64,000 bases of DNA from Streptomyces exfoliatus (lineage in GTDB: Bacteria > Actinomycetota > Actinomycetes > Streptomycetales > Streptomycetaceae). Both the position numbers and the translations under genes were made by a program. This document shows, piece by piece, positions 34,088 to 42,879 of the stretch. Position 1 is the stretch's first letter. Each line of letters begins with the position of its first letter. The stretch is from positions 124,001-188,000 of the forward strand of contig NZ_JNZP01000003.1 of the NCBI RefSeq assembly GCF_000725545.1. Reading direction: 5' to 3'. The notes beneath the pieces were generated by a model. That model worked only from the letters and a program-made list of their open reading frames with translations. It made no database searches and was not told the DNA's origin.

Positions 34088-35635
34088 TCAGCGCGTCAGC
34101 GCCGGCTCCTTCTCGACCACCATCGCGTCGGCGTCGGCGTCGGGGTCGGCCTCGCCGCCGCCCTCCAGGTGCTGCTTCGGCTTCGCAGGCAGGGCGAACA
34201 TCACCAGGAAGATCACCGCGAGCACGCCCGCCGCCCAGCCCAGGGAGTTCTGGAAGGCGTTCGTGAACGCCGGGCCCACCTCGGCCGGAGCCTTGGCGAG
34301 CCGCTCGTCGTCGATCGACCCGAAGAAGACGACCGACACCAGGCCGAGGCCGAGCGCGTTGCCCATCTGGCCCGTCGTGTTGATCAGGCCCGAGGCCGAA
34401 CCCGCGTGCTCCTGCGGCACCTCCGAGAGCACCGCGTCCGTCAGCGGCGCCACGATCAGGCCCATGCCCAGGCCCATGACCACCAGCGGCGGAATCATCT
34501 GCCAGGACTCGATCCCCGTCCCGTACCGGCCCGCCTCGAAGAGGTAGAGCAGGACGCCCGCGATCATCGTCAGGGCGCCCGCCTGGAGCACCTTCCGGCC
34601 GAAGCGCGGCACCAGCTTCTGCACCGAGAGTCCGGCGGCCACCGACACCGCGATCGAGAACGGCACGCCGGTCAGACCCGCCCGCAGCGCGGTCCAGCCG
34701 ATCCCGATCTGCATGTACATGGTCCACACCAGGAAGAAGATGCCGAGCACCACACCGAACGTCAGCTGCACCGCGATGCCCGCGGCGAAGCTCTTCACCC
34801 GGAACAGCGACAGCTCGACGAGCGGCGAGCCGTCCTTCTTCGTCTTGTACTTCTCGTACGCGACGAGGGCGCCGAAGACGAGCACGCTGCCGGCCATCAT
34901 CAGGTGGCCCCACAGCGGCCAGTCCAGCTCGCGGCCGCGCGTCAGCGGGTAGATCAGCATCAGCAGCGCGCCCGTCACCAGGAGCACGCCGACCATGTCG
35001 AGGCGCAGCGCCTTCGGCGCCTTGGACTCGGTGATGAACTTCCGGCCGAGGAGCAGGCCCGCGATGCCGACCGGCAGGTTGATCAGGAAGATCGGCCGCC
35101 ACTCCAGGCCCGCGATGTTCCACTGCGTGAGCAGCGCGCCGAGCAGCGGGCCCGAGACCGCGCCCAGACCGATGATCGCGCCGAACATCCCGAAGACCTT
35201 GCCGCGCTCGTGCGCCGGGAAGGTGACGTGGATGATCGAGAGGACCTGCGGCACCATCATCGCGGCCGCCGCGCCCTGCAGGAGGCGGGAGGCGACCAGC
35301 ATCTCCGAGCTCACCGCGAAGCCGCAGAGCGCGGAGGCGAGGGTGAAGCCCGCCGTGCCGAGGAGGAAGAGCCGCTTGCGGCCGTAGATGTCACCGAGCC
35401 GGCCGCCGGTGATCAGGCCCGCCGCGAAGGCGAGCGCGTACCCGGCGGTGATCCACTGGATGGTCCCCAAGGAGGCGCCGAGGTCCCGCTCGATGCTGGG
35501 GATCGCGATGTTGACGATCGTCGCGTCGACCAGGTCCATGAAGGCCGCGGTCATGACGATGGCGAGGGCGATCCAACGCCTCTTGCCGCTCGTGTCCTGG
35601 GGGGCCGCGTCCGTGACGGCTTCGTGTGAACTCAT
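34088..35635 (-). CDS. MFS drug exporter, DHA2 (14-helix) type
   Basis: A 515-residue exporter with about 14 membrane helices. The first helix region carries MDLVDATIVNIAIPSI (motif D1 of DHA2). Loop 2-3 has GGRLGDIYGRKRLFL, and motif C is in VSGPLLGALLTQ. The C-terminus is hydrophilic and acidic (DPDADADA). The ATG at 35635 is chosen; an upstream in-frame start has no support. It is divergent from a WYL regulator, with a palindrome between them. Confidence 0.9.
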   Translation of the reverse strand: MSSHEAVTDAAPQDTSGKRRWIALAIVMTAAFMDLVDATIVNIAIPSIERDLGASLGTIQWITAGYALAFAAGLITGGRLGDIYGRKRLFLLGTAGFTLASALCGFAVSSEMLVASRLLQGAAAAMMVPQVLSIIHVTFPAHERGKVFGMFGAIIGLGAVSGPLLGALLTQWNIAGLEWRPIFLINLPVGIAGLLLGRKFITESKAPKALRLDMVGVLLVTGALLMLIYPLTRGRELDWPLWGHLMMAGSVLVFGALVAYEKYKTKKDGSPLVELSLFRVKSFAAGIAVQLTFGVVLGIFFLVWTMYMQIGIGWTALRAGLTGVPFSIAVSVAAGLSVQKLVPRFGRKVLQAGALTMIAGVLLYLFEAGRYGTGIESWQMIPPLVVMGLGMGLIVAPLTDAVLSEVPQEHAGSASGLINTTGQMGNALGLGLVSVVFFGSIDDERLAKAPAEVGPAFTNAFQNSLGWAAGVLAVIFLVMFALPAKPKQHLEGGGEADPDADADAMVVEKEPALTR

Positions 35636-35652
35636 ACGAAGAAGATAGAAGT

Positions 35653-35679
35653 CATCTAGGCCAGTACATGTCCTAGATG
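35653..35679. promoter_or_regulatory. Inverted-repeat operator candidate CATCTAGG-N11-CCTAGATG
   Basis: A perfect 8-bp inverted repeat (35653-35660 and 35672-35679) lies between the divergent MFS and WYL-regulator genes, 18 bp from the MFS start and just upstream of the regulator. Position and symmetry suit a site for the WYL regulator controlling both genes. Confidence 0.65.
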
Positions 35680-35697
35680 AGCCGCATCCTGGAAGAC

Positions 35698-36657
35698 ATG
35701 ACGGACACCCCGGCACGACTCCTGAATCTGCTCTCGCTCCTCCAGACCCCGCGCGAGTGGCCCGGAAGCGAGCTCGCCGAACGGCTCTCGGTCTCCCCGC
35801 GCACCATCAGGCGGGACATCGACCGGCTCCGCGATCTCGGCTACCCCGTCGAGGCGAGCCTCGGCGCGGTCGGCGGCTACCGGCTCGTCGCCGGCACGGC
35901 CATGCCGCCGCTCCTCCTCGACGACGAGGAGGCCGTCGCCATCGCGGTCGGCCTGCGGGCCGGAGCGGGGCACGCCATCGAGGGCGTCGACGAGGCGTCC
36001 GTACGGGCCCTGGCCAAGCTGGAACAGGTGCTGCCCGCGCGGCTGCGGCACCGGGTCTCCACCCTCCAGAACGCCACGATCCCGCTCACCCGGGGCGACG
36101 GGGCGACGGTCGCCCCCGCCACGCTGACCGCCCTCGCGGGCGCGGTCACGGGCCGGGAGAAACTGCGCTTCGGCTACCGCGCGGGCGACGGCGCCGAGAC
36201 GAAACGCCTGGTCGAGCCCTACCGGCTGGTCTCCACCGGGCACCGGTGGTACCTCGTGGCGTACGACCTCGGCCGCGAGGACTGGCGTACGTTCCGGGTG
36301 GACCGGGTGAGCGATCCGCTCGCGACCGGCGCCCGCTTCACCCCGCGTGAGCTTCCGGCGGGCGACGCGGCCCAGCTCCTGGTGCGCTCCATGTCCCGCG
36401 CCCAGTCCGAACTCGACCTGGACGTCTCCTTCGAGGCCCCGGCCGACTTCGTCACCGCCCGCCTCCCGTCCCACCTGGTCCCCACGGAGACGGGCCCGAC
36501 CAGCTGCCGCCTGCGCGCCCGCGCGACGGACTCCGTCGAGTGGCTGGCCCTCCGCCTGGCCCTGGTGGACGCCCCCTTCACGATCCACGGCCCCGAGCCG
36601 CTGATCCTGTACGTACGCGACCTGTCGGGAAGGCTGGCGACGGCGACGGCGGGCTGA
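35698..36657 (+). CDS. YafY/PafC-type HTH-WYL transcriptional regulator
   Basis: A 319-residue regulator. The N-terminal HTH (MTDTPARLLNLLSLLQTPRE, LAERLSVSPRTIRRDIDRLRDLGYPVEA) is followed by a glycine hinge (GAVGGYRL) and a WYL domain near residues 140-215 with VEPYRLVSTGHRWYLVAYD. A WCX-like C-terminal extension closes it. Because an upstream ATG at 35677 overlaps the palindrome, the ATG at 35698 with GGAAG before it is preferred. It probably controls the divergent exporter. Confidence 0.9.
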   Translation: MTDTPARLLNLLSLLQTPREWPGSELAERLSVSPRTIRRDIDRLRDLGYPVEASLGAVGGYRLVAGTAMPPLLLDDEEAVAIAVGLRAGAGHAIEGVDEASVRALAKLEQVLPARLRHRVSTLQNATIPLTRGDGATVAPATLTALAGAVTGREKLRFGYRAGDGAETKRLVEPYRLVSTGHRWYLVAYDLGREDWRTFRVDRVSDPLATGARFTPRELPAGDAAQLLVRSMSRAQSELDLDVSFEAPADFVTARLPSHLVPTETGPTSCRLRARATDSVEWLALRLALVDAPFTIHGPEPLILYVRDLSGRLATATAG

Positions 36658-36677
36658 GCAGGGGCGCGGCCCTGCGC

Positions 36678-36716
36678 CGAAGGGGCCTCGGGGACGGTGT
36701 CCCCGGGCCCCTTCGC
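36678..36716. terminator. Bidirectional terminator between WYL regulator and hrdD
   Basis: CGAAGGGGCC-T-CGGGGAC and GTCCCCG-GGCCCCTTCG form a 17-bp stem with a single bulge and a GGT loop. It sits between convergent genes. Confidence 0.75.
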
Positions 36717-36739
36717 CCGGCTGTCGGCTGCCGGCCGCC

Positions 36740-37741
36740 CTAGGCCGCCGCGTCGAAGCCCGTGTCGCGGGCCATCTTCTTGAGTTCGAGGAGCGCGTGC
36801 TTCTCGATCTGGCGAATCCGCTCCCGGGTGAGGCCGTGCTCCTTGCCCACCTCGGTGAGCGTCCGCTCGCGCCCGTCCTCGATCCCGTACCGCATGCGGA
36901 TGATCGACGCGGTGCGGTGGTCGAGCTTGGCGATGAGGTCGTCGAGCTCCTCGCTGCGCAGCAGCGTGAGCACCGACTGCTCCGGCGAGATCGCCGACGT
37001 GTCCTCGAGGAGGTCGCCGAACTGGGTCTCGCCCTGGTCGTCCACCGACATGTTCAGCGAGACGGGGTCGCGCGCCCAGTCCAGGACGTCGACGACCCGC
37101 TCGGGCGTCGTGTCCAGCTCGGCGGCGATCTCCGCGGGCTCGGGCTCGCGCCCGTTCTCCCGGTTGAACTCCCGCTGCACCCGCCGGATCCGGCCCAGCT
37201 CCTCCACCAGGTGGACGGGCAGCCTGATCGTGCGGGACTGGTCCGCGATGGACCGGGTGATGGCCTGGCGGATCCACCACGTGGCGTACGTGGAGAACTT
37301 GAAGCCCTTCGCGTAGTCGAACTTCTCGACCGCGCGCACCAGGCCCGCGTTCCCTTCCTGGATCAGGTCGAGCAGCGGCAGCCCGCTGCGCGGATAGCGC
37401 CGGGCCACGGCCACCACGAGCCGCAGGTTGGACTTGATGAAGAGGTCCTTGGCACGCTCGCCCTCGGCGACCAGCGCTTCGAGCTCCTCACGGGACGCGC
37501 CGCCCGCCTCGCTCTCCACGACGGAGTCGAGTATCTGCTGGGCGTAGACGCCCGCCTCGATCGTCTGGGAGAGCTCGACCTCCTTGGCGGCGTCGAGCAG
37601 AGGCGTGCGCGCGATCTCGTCGAGGTACATGCCGACCAGGTCGCGGTCGGCGATCTCCCCGCCCACGGCGCGAACGCTGCTCGCCCGTGCGGCCCCGCTC
37701 TTGGCGGAGGTCTGACGACGGGCGACGGCACGGGTTGCCAT
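36740..37741 (-). CDS. hrdD: RNA polymerase principal-like sigma factor HrdD
   Basis: A 333-residue group 2 sigma-70. Regions visible are region 1.2 (RDLVGMYLDEIARTPLL), region 2 (NLRLVVAVARRYPRSGLPLLDLIQEGNAGLVRAVEKFDYAKGFKFSTYATWWIRQAI, with the -10 recognition helix), region 3 (RLPVHLVEELGRI) and region 4 (RTLTEVGKEHGLTRERIRQIEKHALLELKK, -35 recognition). It lacks the long region 1.1 of HrdB, and its length and MATRAVARRQ start match HrdD. The ATG at 37741 is used. A sigma-R-type promoter lies upstream. HrdD is dispensable in studied Streptomyces. Confidence 0.93.
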   Translation of the reverse strand: MATRAVARRQTSAKSGAARASSVRAVGGEIADRDLVGMYLDEIARTPLLDAAKEVELSQTIEAGVYAQQILDSVVESEAGGASREELEALVAEGERAKDLFIKSNLRLVVAVARRYPRSGLPLLDLIQEGNAGLVRAVEKFDYAKGFKFSTYATWWIRQAITRSIADQSRTIRLPVHLVEELGRIRRVQREFNRENGREPEPAEIAAELDTTPERVVDVLDWARDPVSLNMSVDDQGETQFGDLLEDTSAISPEQSVLTLLRSEELDDLIAKLDHRTASIIRMRYGIEDGRERTLTEVGKEHGLTRERIRQIEKHALLELKKMARDTGFDAAA

Positions 37742-37802
37742 GCGTGCTCCCTTGCTGAGTAGGTCGCGACACCCTTCCGGGTGCCCTGCATCCGACGGAA
37801 AC

Positions 37803-37828
37803 AACGACTGGAATCAGGACAGAATTCC
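37803..37828 (-). promoter_or_regulatory. Sigma-R-type promoter of hrdD (GGAAT-N18-GTT)
   Basis: On the minus strand, GGAAT (37828-37824) is followed by exactly 18 nt and GTT (37805-37803), the consensus spacing of sigma-R (thiol-oxidative stress) promoters. Transcription would begin near 37796, giving a leader of about 55 nt. hrdD is a known sigma-R target in S. coelicolor, which supports the call. Confidence 0.75.
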
Positions 37829-38136
37829 CACGCGGCACATGGATTTTCGCGATCATGCAGTATCCTGCGCGGCCGCCGCCCCCGCGGGCATGACTCCGGA
37901 ACCCACGGAGGTGCAGGTCAGACCGGGCACGGGGGGTGATTCGGCGCCGCCCGCGGGGCGCCCGACCACACCGTCGGTGAGACCGCGATCACATGCGGCG
38001 CCGCCCTTTCAGACGCCCGGATGCCGTATGGGGTTGCCCCCGGGAAGGCGGATCCTCATCGACCTCTGGGCCTAGGACAGGTCCTAGGTCGCCGGACCGT
38101 TACGCCGGACCCCCTCCCCGCCCTAGCGTCCTCGGC
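37829..38136. other. Gene-free stretch between hrdD promoter and questin-oxidase-like gene
   Basis: 308 bp without a convincing gene. It may hold a second hrdD promoter and the promoter of the plus-strand gene. A GTCCTAGG/CCTAGGAC-like duplication (cctaggacaggtcctagg) lies around 38071-38088, close to the downstream gene start; its role is unknown. Confidence 0.4.
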
Positions 38137-39153
38137 ATGAACGACGTGACCGGCACCCTCGACGAAGCCCTCGAACGTCTCCACACCACCGGCCCCGAGC
38201 GCGACGGCTGGCTCTCCAACCACGCCCCGATGGCCGTGGAGGCCCTGGTCCGCCACGGCCAGGCCCCGGTCGTGCACCGCTGGCTCGACCACTACGCCGA
38301 CAGGCTGGAGGAGCCGCCGCCGCCGTCCCGCCCGATCACGGCGGACGACTGGCGCGAGGCCCTCGGGGACCCCGCACGGATCACCGACTGGACCCGCTAC
38401 TTCGGGCGCGAGCTCGACGCGCGCCCCTGGCGGGAGGTGCTGGCCGCCTGGTGGCCCCGGCTGCTGCCCGGCATCGCGGGCGGGGCGACGCATCCGGTGA
38501 TCCGTACGGGTCACGCCGTACGGACCCTCCTGGCGTCCGACGGTCAGGAGTCGGCCCCGCGCCGGGCCGAGCTGGCGCACGCGCTCGGCTACTGGGCGGC
38601 CCGCCACCAGGCGCTGCCCGCGCTCACCCCCCTCGCCGGGGCGCCGACGGCGGCGGCCGCGCTCGACGCCGTACCGCCGGTTCCGGAGCAGTCCGGCGGG
38701 ATCCGGGCCCGGCTCGACCAGCTGACGGCGTTCCCGCGGTGGGGCGAGGCTCCGGACCCGGACACGGCGAAGGCGCGGCTCGTCGAGCTGGTCACGGCGG
38801 CGACACACCGCTACGCGACGCACGGCCACGGCGAGCCGATCATGCTGGTGCACGCGGCGACCGCGCCGAACGCCGTCCTGCGCACCCTGCCCGCGCTCCC
38901 GCGCGAGCTGTGGGCGCCGAGCCTGGCGGCGGCCTGGGCGGCGGCGGCCGCGGTGACCGCCGCGTACACCCCGAGGGAGGCGGCACCGGTTCCGTCCACG
39001 GCGCTCACCCCCCAGGAGGTCTTCGAGCGGGCGGCGGCGCACGGCGACGACCACACGATCAAGTTCACCGACACGGCGCTCGACGTGGCCGATCCGGTCG
39101 CGCTCACGGCCGCCGTCCGCTCGATCGAGCTGAACCCGCCCCTGCTCCCGTGA
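38137..39153 (+). CDS. Questin oxidase-like protein (DUF4243 family)
   Basis: A 338-residue protein of the questin oxidase family. Fungal members such as GedK and AflY are cofactor-poor Baeyer-Villiger-type enzymes that open anthraquinone rings. Conserved features are WLSNHAPMAVEALVRHG near the N-terminus, the TDWTRYFGRELDARPWREVL segment, GGATHPVIRTGHAVR (catalytic-region His pair) and HDDHTIKFTD-like C-terminus (here GDDHTIKFTDTAL). Bacterial members are widespread with unknown substrates. Its stop abuts the stop of the dioxygenase gene with no gap. No good ribosome-binding site is seen before ATG 38137. Confidence 0.82.
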   Translation: MNDVTGTLDEALERLHTTGPERDGWLSNHAPMAVEALVRHGQAPVVHRWLDHYADRLEEPPPPSRPITADDWREALGDPARITDWTRYFGRELDARPWREVLAAWWPRLLPGIAGGATHPVIRTGHAVRTLLASDGQESAPRRAELAHALGYWAARHQALPALTPLAGAPTAAAALDAVPPVPEQSGGIRARLDQLTAFPRWGEAPDPDTAKARLVELVTAATHRYATHGHGEPIMLVHAATAPNAVLRTLPALPRELWAPSLAAAWAAAAAVTAAYTPREAAPVPSTALTPQEVFERAAAHGDDHTIKFTDTALDVADPVALTAAVRSIELNPPLLP

Positions 39154-39942
39154 TTACCCGAACTGCACGGACCGCTTCGCGAGCCCCATCCAGAACCCGT
39201 CGATCACCGACCGCTCCGCGTCGAGGTCACCGGCCGCGTCCGCCGCGCCCATGGTGACGAAGAGGGGCGCGAAGTGCTCCGTGCGCGGGTGGGCGAGGCG
39301 CCCGGCGGGCGACTTGTGCGCGAAGTCGAGGAGGGCGTCGACGTCGTGCGCGGCGAGGGCCTCGTGCCCCCAGGCGTCGAACTCGGCGGACCAGCCCGGC
39401 ACACCGCCGCCGGTGTGGCGGAGGGCGGCGAGGTTGTGGGTGAAGAAGCCGCTGCCCACGATGAGGACGCCCTCGTCGCGCAGGGGGGCCAGCTTGCGCC
39501 CGATGTCCATGAGCCGGCGCGGGTCCAGGGTGGGCATGGAGATCTGGAGTACGGGGATGTCGGCGCCGGGGAACATCTCGACGAGCGGCACGTAGGCGCC
39601 GTGGTCGAGGCCCCGGTCGGGGATGTCCTGCACGGGCGTGCCGGGCGCGCGGAGCAGCTTGCGGACGGACTCGGCGAGCGCGGGGGCGCCGGGGGCCGCG
39701 TACCGCACGCGGTAGTAGTGCTCGGGGAAGCCCCAGAAGTCGTATACGAGGGGGACGGTCTCGGTGGCGCCGAGGGCGAGCGGGGCCTCTTCCCAGTGGG
39801 CGGAGACCATGAGGATCGCCTTGGGGCGCGGGAGGTCGGCGGACCAGGCGGCGAGTTCGCCGGGCCAGACGGGGTCGTCGGCGAGCGGCGGGGCACCGTG
39901 GGAGAGGTAGAGGGCGGGCATCCGTTCGAGCGTGGCGTCCAT
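39154..39942 (-). CDS. LigB/DODA-type extradiol ring-cleavage dioxygenase
   Basis: A 262-residue class III extradiol dioxygenase of the YgiD/4,5-DOPA type. Metal-binding and catalytic His are in LYLSHGAPP, VSAHWEE, GLDHGAYVPL and FFTHNL; EHFAPLF is near the C-terminus. It would cleave catechols next to the hydroxyls; the natural substrate is unknown. The ATG at 39942 matches the family N-terminus. It is divergent from a MarR regulator, and two copies of a MarR-like box separate the genes. Confidence 0.9.
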   Translation of the reverse strand: MDATLERMPALYLSHGAPPLADDPVWPGELAAWSADLPRPKAILMVSAHWEEAPLALGATETVPLVYDFWGFPEHYYRVRYAAPGAPALAESVRKLLRAPGTPVQDIPDRGLDHGAYVPLVEMFPGADIPVLQISMPTLDPRRLMDIGRKLAPLRDEGVLIVGSGFFTHNLAALRHTGGGVPGWSAEFDAWGHEALAAHDVDALLDFAHKSPAGRLAHPRTEHFAPLFVTMGAADAAGDLDAERSVIDGFWMGLAKRSVQFG

Positions 39943-39970
39943 GGTGGCGACCTCCGGCAACCTCGTAGTC

Positions 39971-39984
39971 CTTGAAACTTCAAG
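39971..39984. promoter_or_regulatory. MarR-type box 1, CTTGAA-AC-TTCAAG
   Basis: A perfect palindrome with 6-bp arms, 28 bp upstream of the dioxygenase start. It is similar to a second box at 40011-40024, so both may bind dimers of the adjacent MarR protein. Confidence 0.65.
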
Positions 39985-40010
39985 CTCTACATGCAGAGTA
40001 AACGTACATA

Positions 40011-40024
40011 GTTCAACTTTCAAG
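40011..40024. promoter_or_regulatory. MarR-type box 2
   Basis: GTTCAACTTTCAAG; its reverse complement CTTGAAAGTTGAAC matches box 1 at 11 of 14 positions. It lies 22 bp before the likely MarR start. Confidence 0.55.
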
Positions 40025-40046
40025 AACGAGTCGTACGATGGGTCCC

Positions 40047-40556
40047 ATGGGAGACATGACCGACCCGGCCACCGAACCGCGCTGGCTCACCGACGAGGAA
40101 CAGCGCACCTGGCGCGCCTACCTGCACGCCACCACGCTCCTGGAGGATCACCTCGACCGCCAGTTGCAGCGCGACGCCGGGATGCCGCACATCTACTACG
40201 GACTGCTCGTCCAGCTCTCCCAGGCACCCCGCCGCCGACTCCGGATGACCGAGCTGGCCAAGGGCGCCAAGATCACCCGCTCCCGGCTCTCCCACGCGAT
40301 CGCCCGCCTGGAGAAGAACGGCTGGGTGCGCCGCGAGAACTGCCCCTCCGACAAGCGCGGCCAGTTCGCCCTGCTCACGGACGAGGGCCTCGACGTGCTG
40401 CGCAGGACCGCGCCCGGCCATGTGGCGGCCGTACGCCAGGCGATGTTCGACCGCCTCTCCCCCGGACAGCTGACCCAGCTCGGCGAGATCATGCGCGTGA
40501 TGGCCGAAGGCCTCGAACCGGCCGGCCCGGACGCGGACCTGCCCTGGCTCCGCTGA
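40047..40556 (+). CDS. MarR family transcriptional regulator
   Basis: About 169 residues with the MarR winged helix: dimer helix (EQRTWRAYLHATTLLEDHLDRQL), recognition region (MTELAKGAKITRSRLSHAIARLEKNGWVRRENCPSDKRGQFALLTDEG) and C-terminal dimer helices. The wing residues CPSDKRGQ are typical. Three ATGs within 20 bp (40038, 40047, 40056) could start it. It is divergent from the ring-cleavage dioxygenase and probably represses it until an aromatic ligand binds. Confidence 0.9.
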   Translation: MGDMTDPATEPRWLTDEEQRTWRAYLHATTLLEDHLDRQLQRDAGMPHIYYGLLVQLSQAPRRRLRMTELAKGAKITRSRLSHAIARLEKNGWVRRENCPSDKRGQFALLTDEGLDVLRRTAPGHVAAVRQAMFDRLSPGQLTQLGEIMRVMAEGLEPAGPDADLPWLR

Positions 40557-40605
40557 GCACACGGCTCGCGGGACCAGGGCAGGAAGCGCCGGAGGTGGTA
40601 CGGGA

Positions 40606-42147
40606 TCAGTGGACGACGACGGGCACCTTCAGCTCGTCGTCGGCACCCTCGCCGGACCCGGCGACGGCCCCCATGTCCGGCTTGCCGGTGTTGATGAGCG
40701 CGAAGGCGATCGCGGCCGAGACGACCAGGATGCCGACGGCCCACCAGATGGCCGCGGTGTAGCCCTCGACCATGCCCTGGAGCTGGAGCAGCTTCTGCGC
40801 GTCCGGGGTGGTCGCGCCGGCCGCGTTGTCGACCAGGTAGGCGGTGGTCGCCGAGGCGGCGATCGTGTTCAGCAGGGCCGTACCGATGGCGCCGCCGACC
40901 TGCTGCGAGGTGTTGACCATCGCGGAGGCCACACCGGCGTCCCGCGGGTCCACGCCGAGCGTCGCGAGCGACATGGCCGGCATGAACGCCGTACCCATGC
41001 CCAGGCCGAGCAGCAGCTGCGCGGGCAGGATCAGACCGGCGTACGAGGTGTCGATCTCCAGCTGGGTGAGGAGCAGCATGCCGAGGCCGGCGGTCAGGAA
41101 GCCGGGGGCCATGAGCAGCCGCGGCGGGACCCGGGTCATGAGCCGCGTACCGATCTGGGTCGAGCCGACGATCATGCCCACGATCATGGGCAGGAACGCG
41201 AAGCCCGTCATGACCGGCGAGTAGCCCTTCACGACCTGGAGGTAGTAGGTCAGGAAGAGGAAGAGGCCGAACATCGAGATGACCGCGAGACCCAGCGAGA
41301 GGTACACGCCGCCGCGGTTGCGGTCGGTCAGGACGCGCAGCGGCAGCAGCGGGGACTTGACCCGCGCCTCGGTGGCCACGAACCCGATGAGCAGCAGCGC
41401 GGAGCCGGCGAACAGGCTGATCGTGCCGGCGTCGCTCCAGCCCTCGGACTCGGCGCGGGTGAAGCCGTAGACGAGCGAGACCAGACCCAGGGTGGACAGG
41501 ATCACGCCGGGGATGTCGAGCGTCGAGCGGTTGCGGCCGCCCGCCGGCTCACGGATGACGAGGTACGCGCCGACGGCGGCGACCACGGCGAACGGGATGT
41601 TGACGAAGAAGGTCCAGCGCCAGTTCAGGTACTCGGTGAGGAAACCGCCGAGGATCAGGCCCACGGCGCCGCCACCACCGGCGATGGCACCGTAGATGCC
41701 GAAGGCCTTGGCGCGCTCCTTGGCGTCGGTGAAGGTGACGGCGAGCAGCGAGAGCGCGGCGGGCGCGAGGAGCGCGCCGAAGGCGCCCTGGAGCGCGCGG
41801 GCACCGAGCATCATGGCCTCGCCGGTCGCGGCCCCGCCGAGGGCGGAGGCGGCGGCGAAGCCGATCAGGCCGACGACGAAGGTGCGCTTACGGCCCCACA
41901 GGTCGGCGATGCGTCCGCCGAAGAGGAGCAGACCGCCGAAGGCGAGGGCGTAGGCGGTGATGACCCACTGCCGGTTGCCGTCCGATATCCCGAGGTCCTG
42001 CTGGGCGGAGGGCAGCGCGATGTTCACGATCGTCGCGTCGAGCACGACCATCAGCTGGGCGAGGGCGATGAAGACGAGCGCTTTCCAGCGCCCCGGGTCG
42101 GCGTGGGTCACGGTGTGGTCGGGGACTTTCGGCATGGGGGTAGCCAC
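40606..42147 (-). CDS. MFS multidrug exporter, DHA2 (14-helix) type
   Basis: A 513-residue exporter with about 14 helices. Motif D1 appears as LMVVLDATIVNIALPSAQ, motif A as GGRIADLWGRKRTF, and motif C as GGGGAVGLILGGFLTEY. The hydrophilic C-terminus is DDELKVPVVVH. It follows the TetR gene on the same strand after 66 bp and is probably its target. The substrate is unknown. Confidence 0.92.
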   Translation of the reverse strand: MATPMPKVPDHTVTHADPGRWKALVFIALAQLMVVLDATIVNIALPSAQQDLGISDGNRQWVITAYALAFGGLLLFGGRIADLWGRKRTFVVGLIGFAAASALGGAATGEAMMLGARALQGAFGALLAPAALSLLAVTFTDAKERAKAFGIYGAIAGGGGAVGLILGGFLTEYLNWRWTFFVNIPFAVVAAVGAYLVIREPAGGRNRSTLDIPGVILSTLGLVSLVYGFTRAESEGWSDAGTISLFAGSALLLIGFVATEARVKSPLLPLRVLTDRNRGGVYLSLGLAVISMFGLFLFLTYYLQVVKGYSPVMTGFAFLPMIVGMIVGSTQIGTRLMTRVPPRLLMAPGFLTAGLGMLLLTQLEIDTSYAGLILPAQLLLGLGMGTAFMPAMSLATLGVDPRDAGVASAMVNTSQQVGGAIGTALLNTIAASATTAYLVDNAAGATTPDAQKLLQLQGMVEGYTAAIWWAVGILVVSAAIAFALINTGKPDMGAVAGSGEGADDELKVPVVVH

Positions 42148-42213
42148 CTCTTGGCGCGTACTGGTGAAAAAGGGATGGAAAGGCTTACGTAAAGGGGTGC
42201 GGGGCCCTGGTGT

Positions 42214-42879
42214 TCACGACGGGCAGGAGTCGCGCCTCAGGTCCTCCAGGGTCACGGCCGTCCCGGGCAGTTCGGAGCGCGCGGGCGCTTCGAGGCCGTC
42301 GAGGAACAGCTGCAGATGGCGGTGGACGAACTGGTCGAAGTGGGCGCCGGAGACCGTCCCCGGCAGCGGGCGGGTCAGCTGGGACACGGCGACCATCAGG
42401 TCCCCGACCCCGACGTCGAGGCGGAGCCGGCCGGCCCGCTGGGCGCGGCCGACGAGCGCCCGGACGACCTCCTCCAGGCGGTCGCGCTCGGCGATCAGGT
42501 CGGGGTGGTCCTTGTCGAAGGCGCCGTCGAGCATCGGGCACAGGGCGCCGATGCGCTCCTCGACGGCGGCGTGGGTGAAGCGGCGGAGGGCGGCGAAGGT
42601 GTCGTCCTCCTCCTCCGCGGCCCGTTCCGCGACCTCGGTGACGCGGGCCATGATCGAGAGGACGACCTCGCGGACGAGGTCGGGGCGCTCGGGGAAGTTC
42701 CGGTAGAGGGTGGCGTTCCCGACGCCGGCCCGGCGCGCGACCTCGTCGTACGGCACCTGGGGGCCGAACTCGACGAACATCTCGCGGGCCGCCGTCACGA
42801 TCCGCTCGCGGTTGCGCAGGGCGTCGGCCCGCGGGCGGGGCACGCGACGGGCGGGTGCGGTGTCGGCACTGGTGGTCAC
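42214..42879 (-). CDS. TetR family transcriptional regulator
   Basis: A 221-residue TetR regulator. The N-terminal DNA-binding domain runs from about residue 17 to 65 (ALRNRERIVTAAREMFVEFG, VARRAGVGNATLYRNFPERPDLV), preceded by a short basic arm. The ligand domain has a Cys-containing ALCPMLDGAF helix. The GTG at 42879 has CGAGGAGG upstream. A palindrome 70 bp upstream (42950-42974) is a likely autoregulatory site. It sits in front of the DHA2 exporter gene. Confidence 0.92.
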   Translation of the reverse strand: MTTSADTAPARRVPRPRADALRNRERIVTAAREMFVEFGPQVPYDEVARRAGVGNATLYRNFPERPDLVREVVLSIMARVTEVAERAAEEEDDTFAALRRFTHAAVEERIGALCPMLDGAFDKDHPDLIAERDRLEEVVRALVGRAQRAGRLRLDVGVGDLMVAVSQLTRPLPGTVSGAHFDQFVHRHLQLFLDGLEAPARSELPGTAVTLEDLRRDSCPS

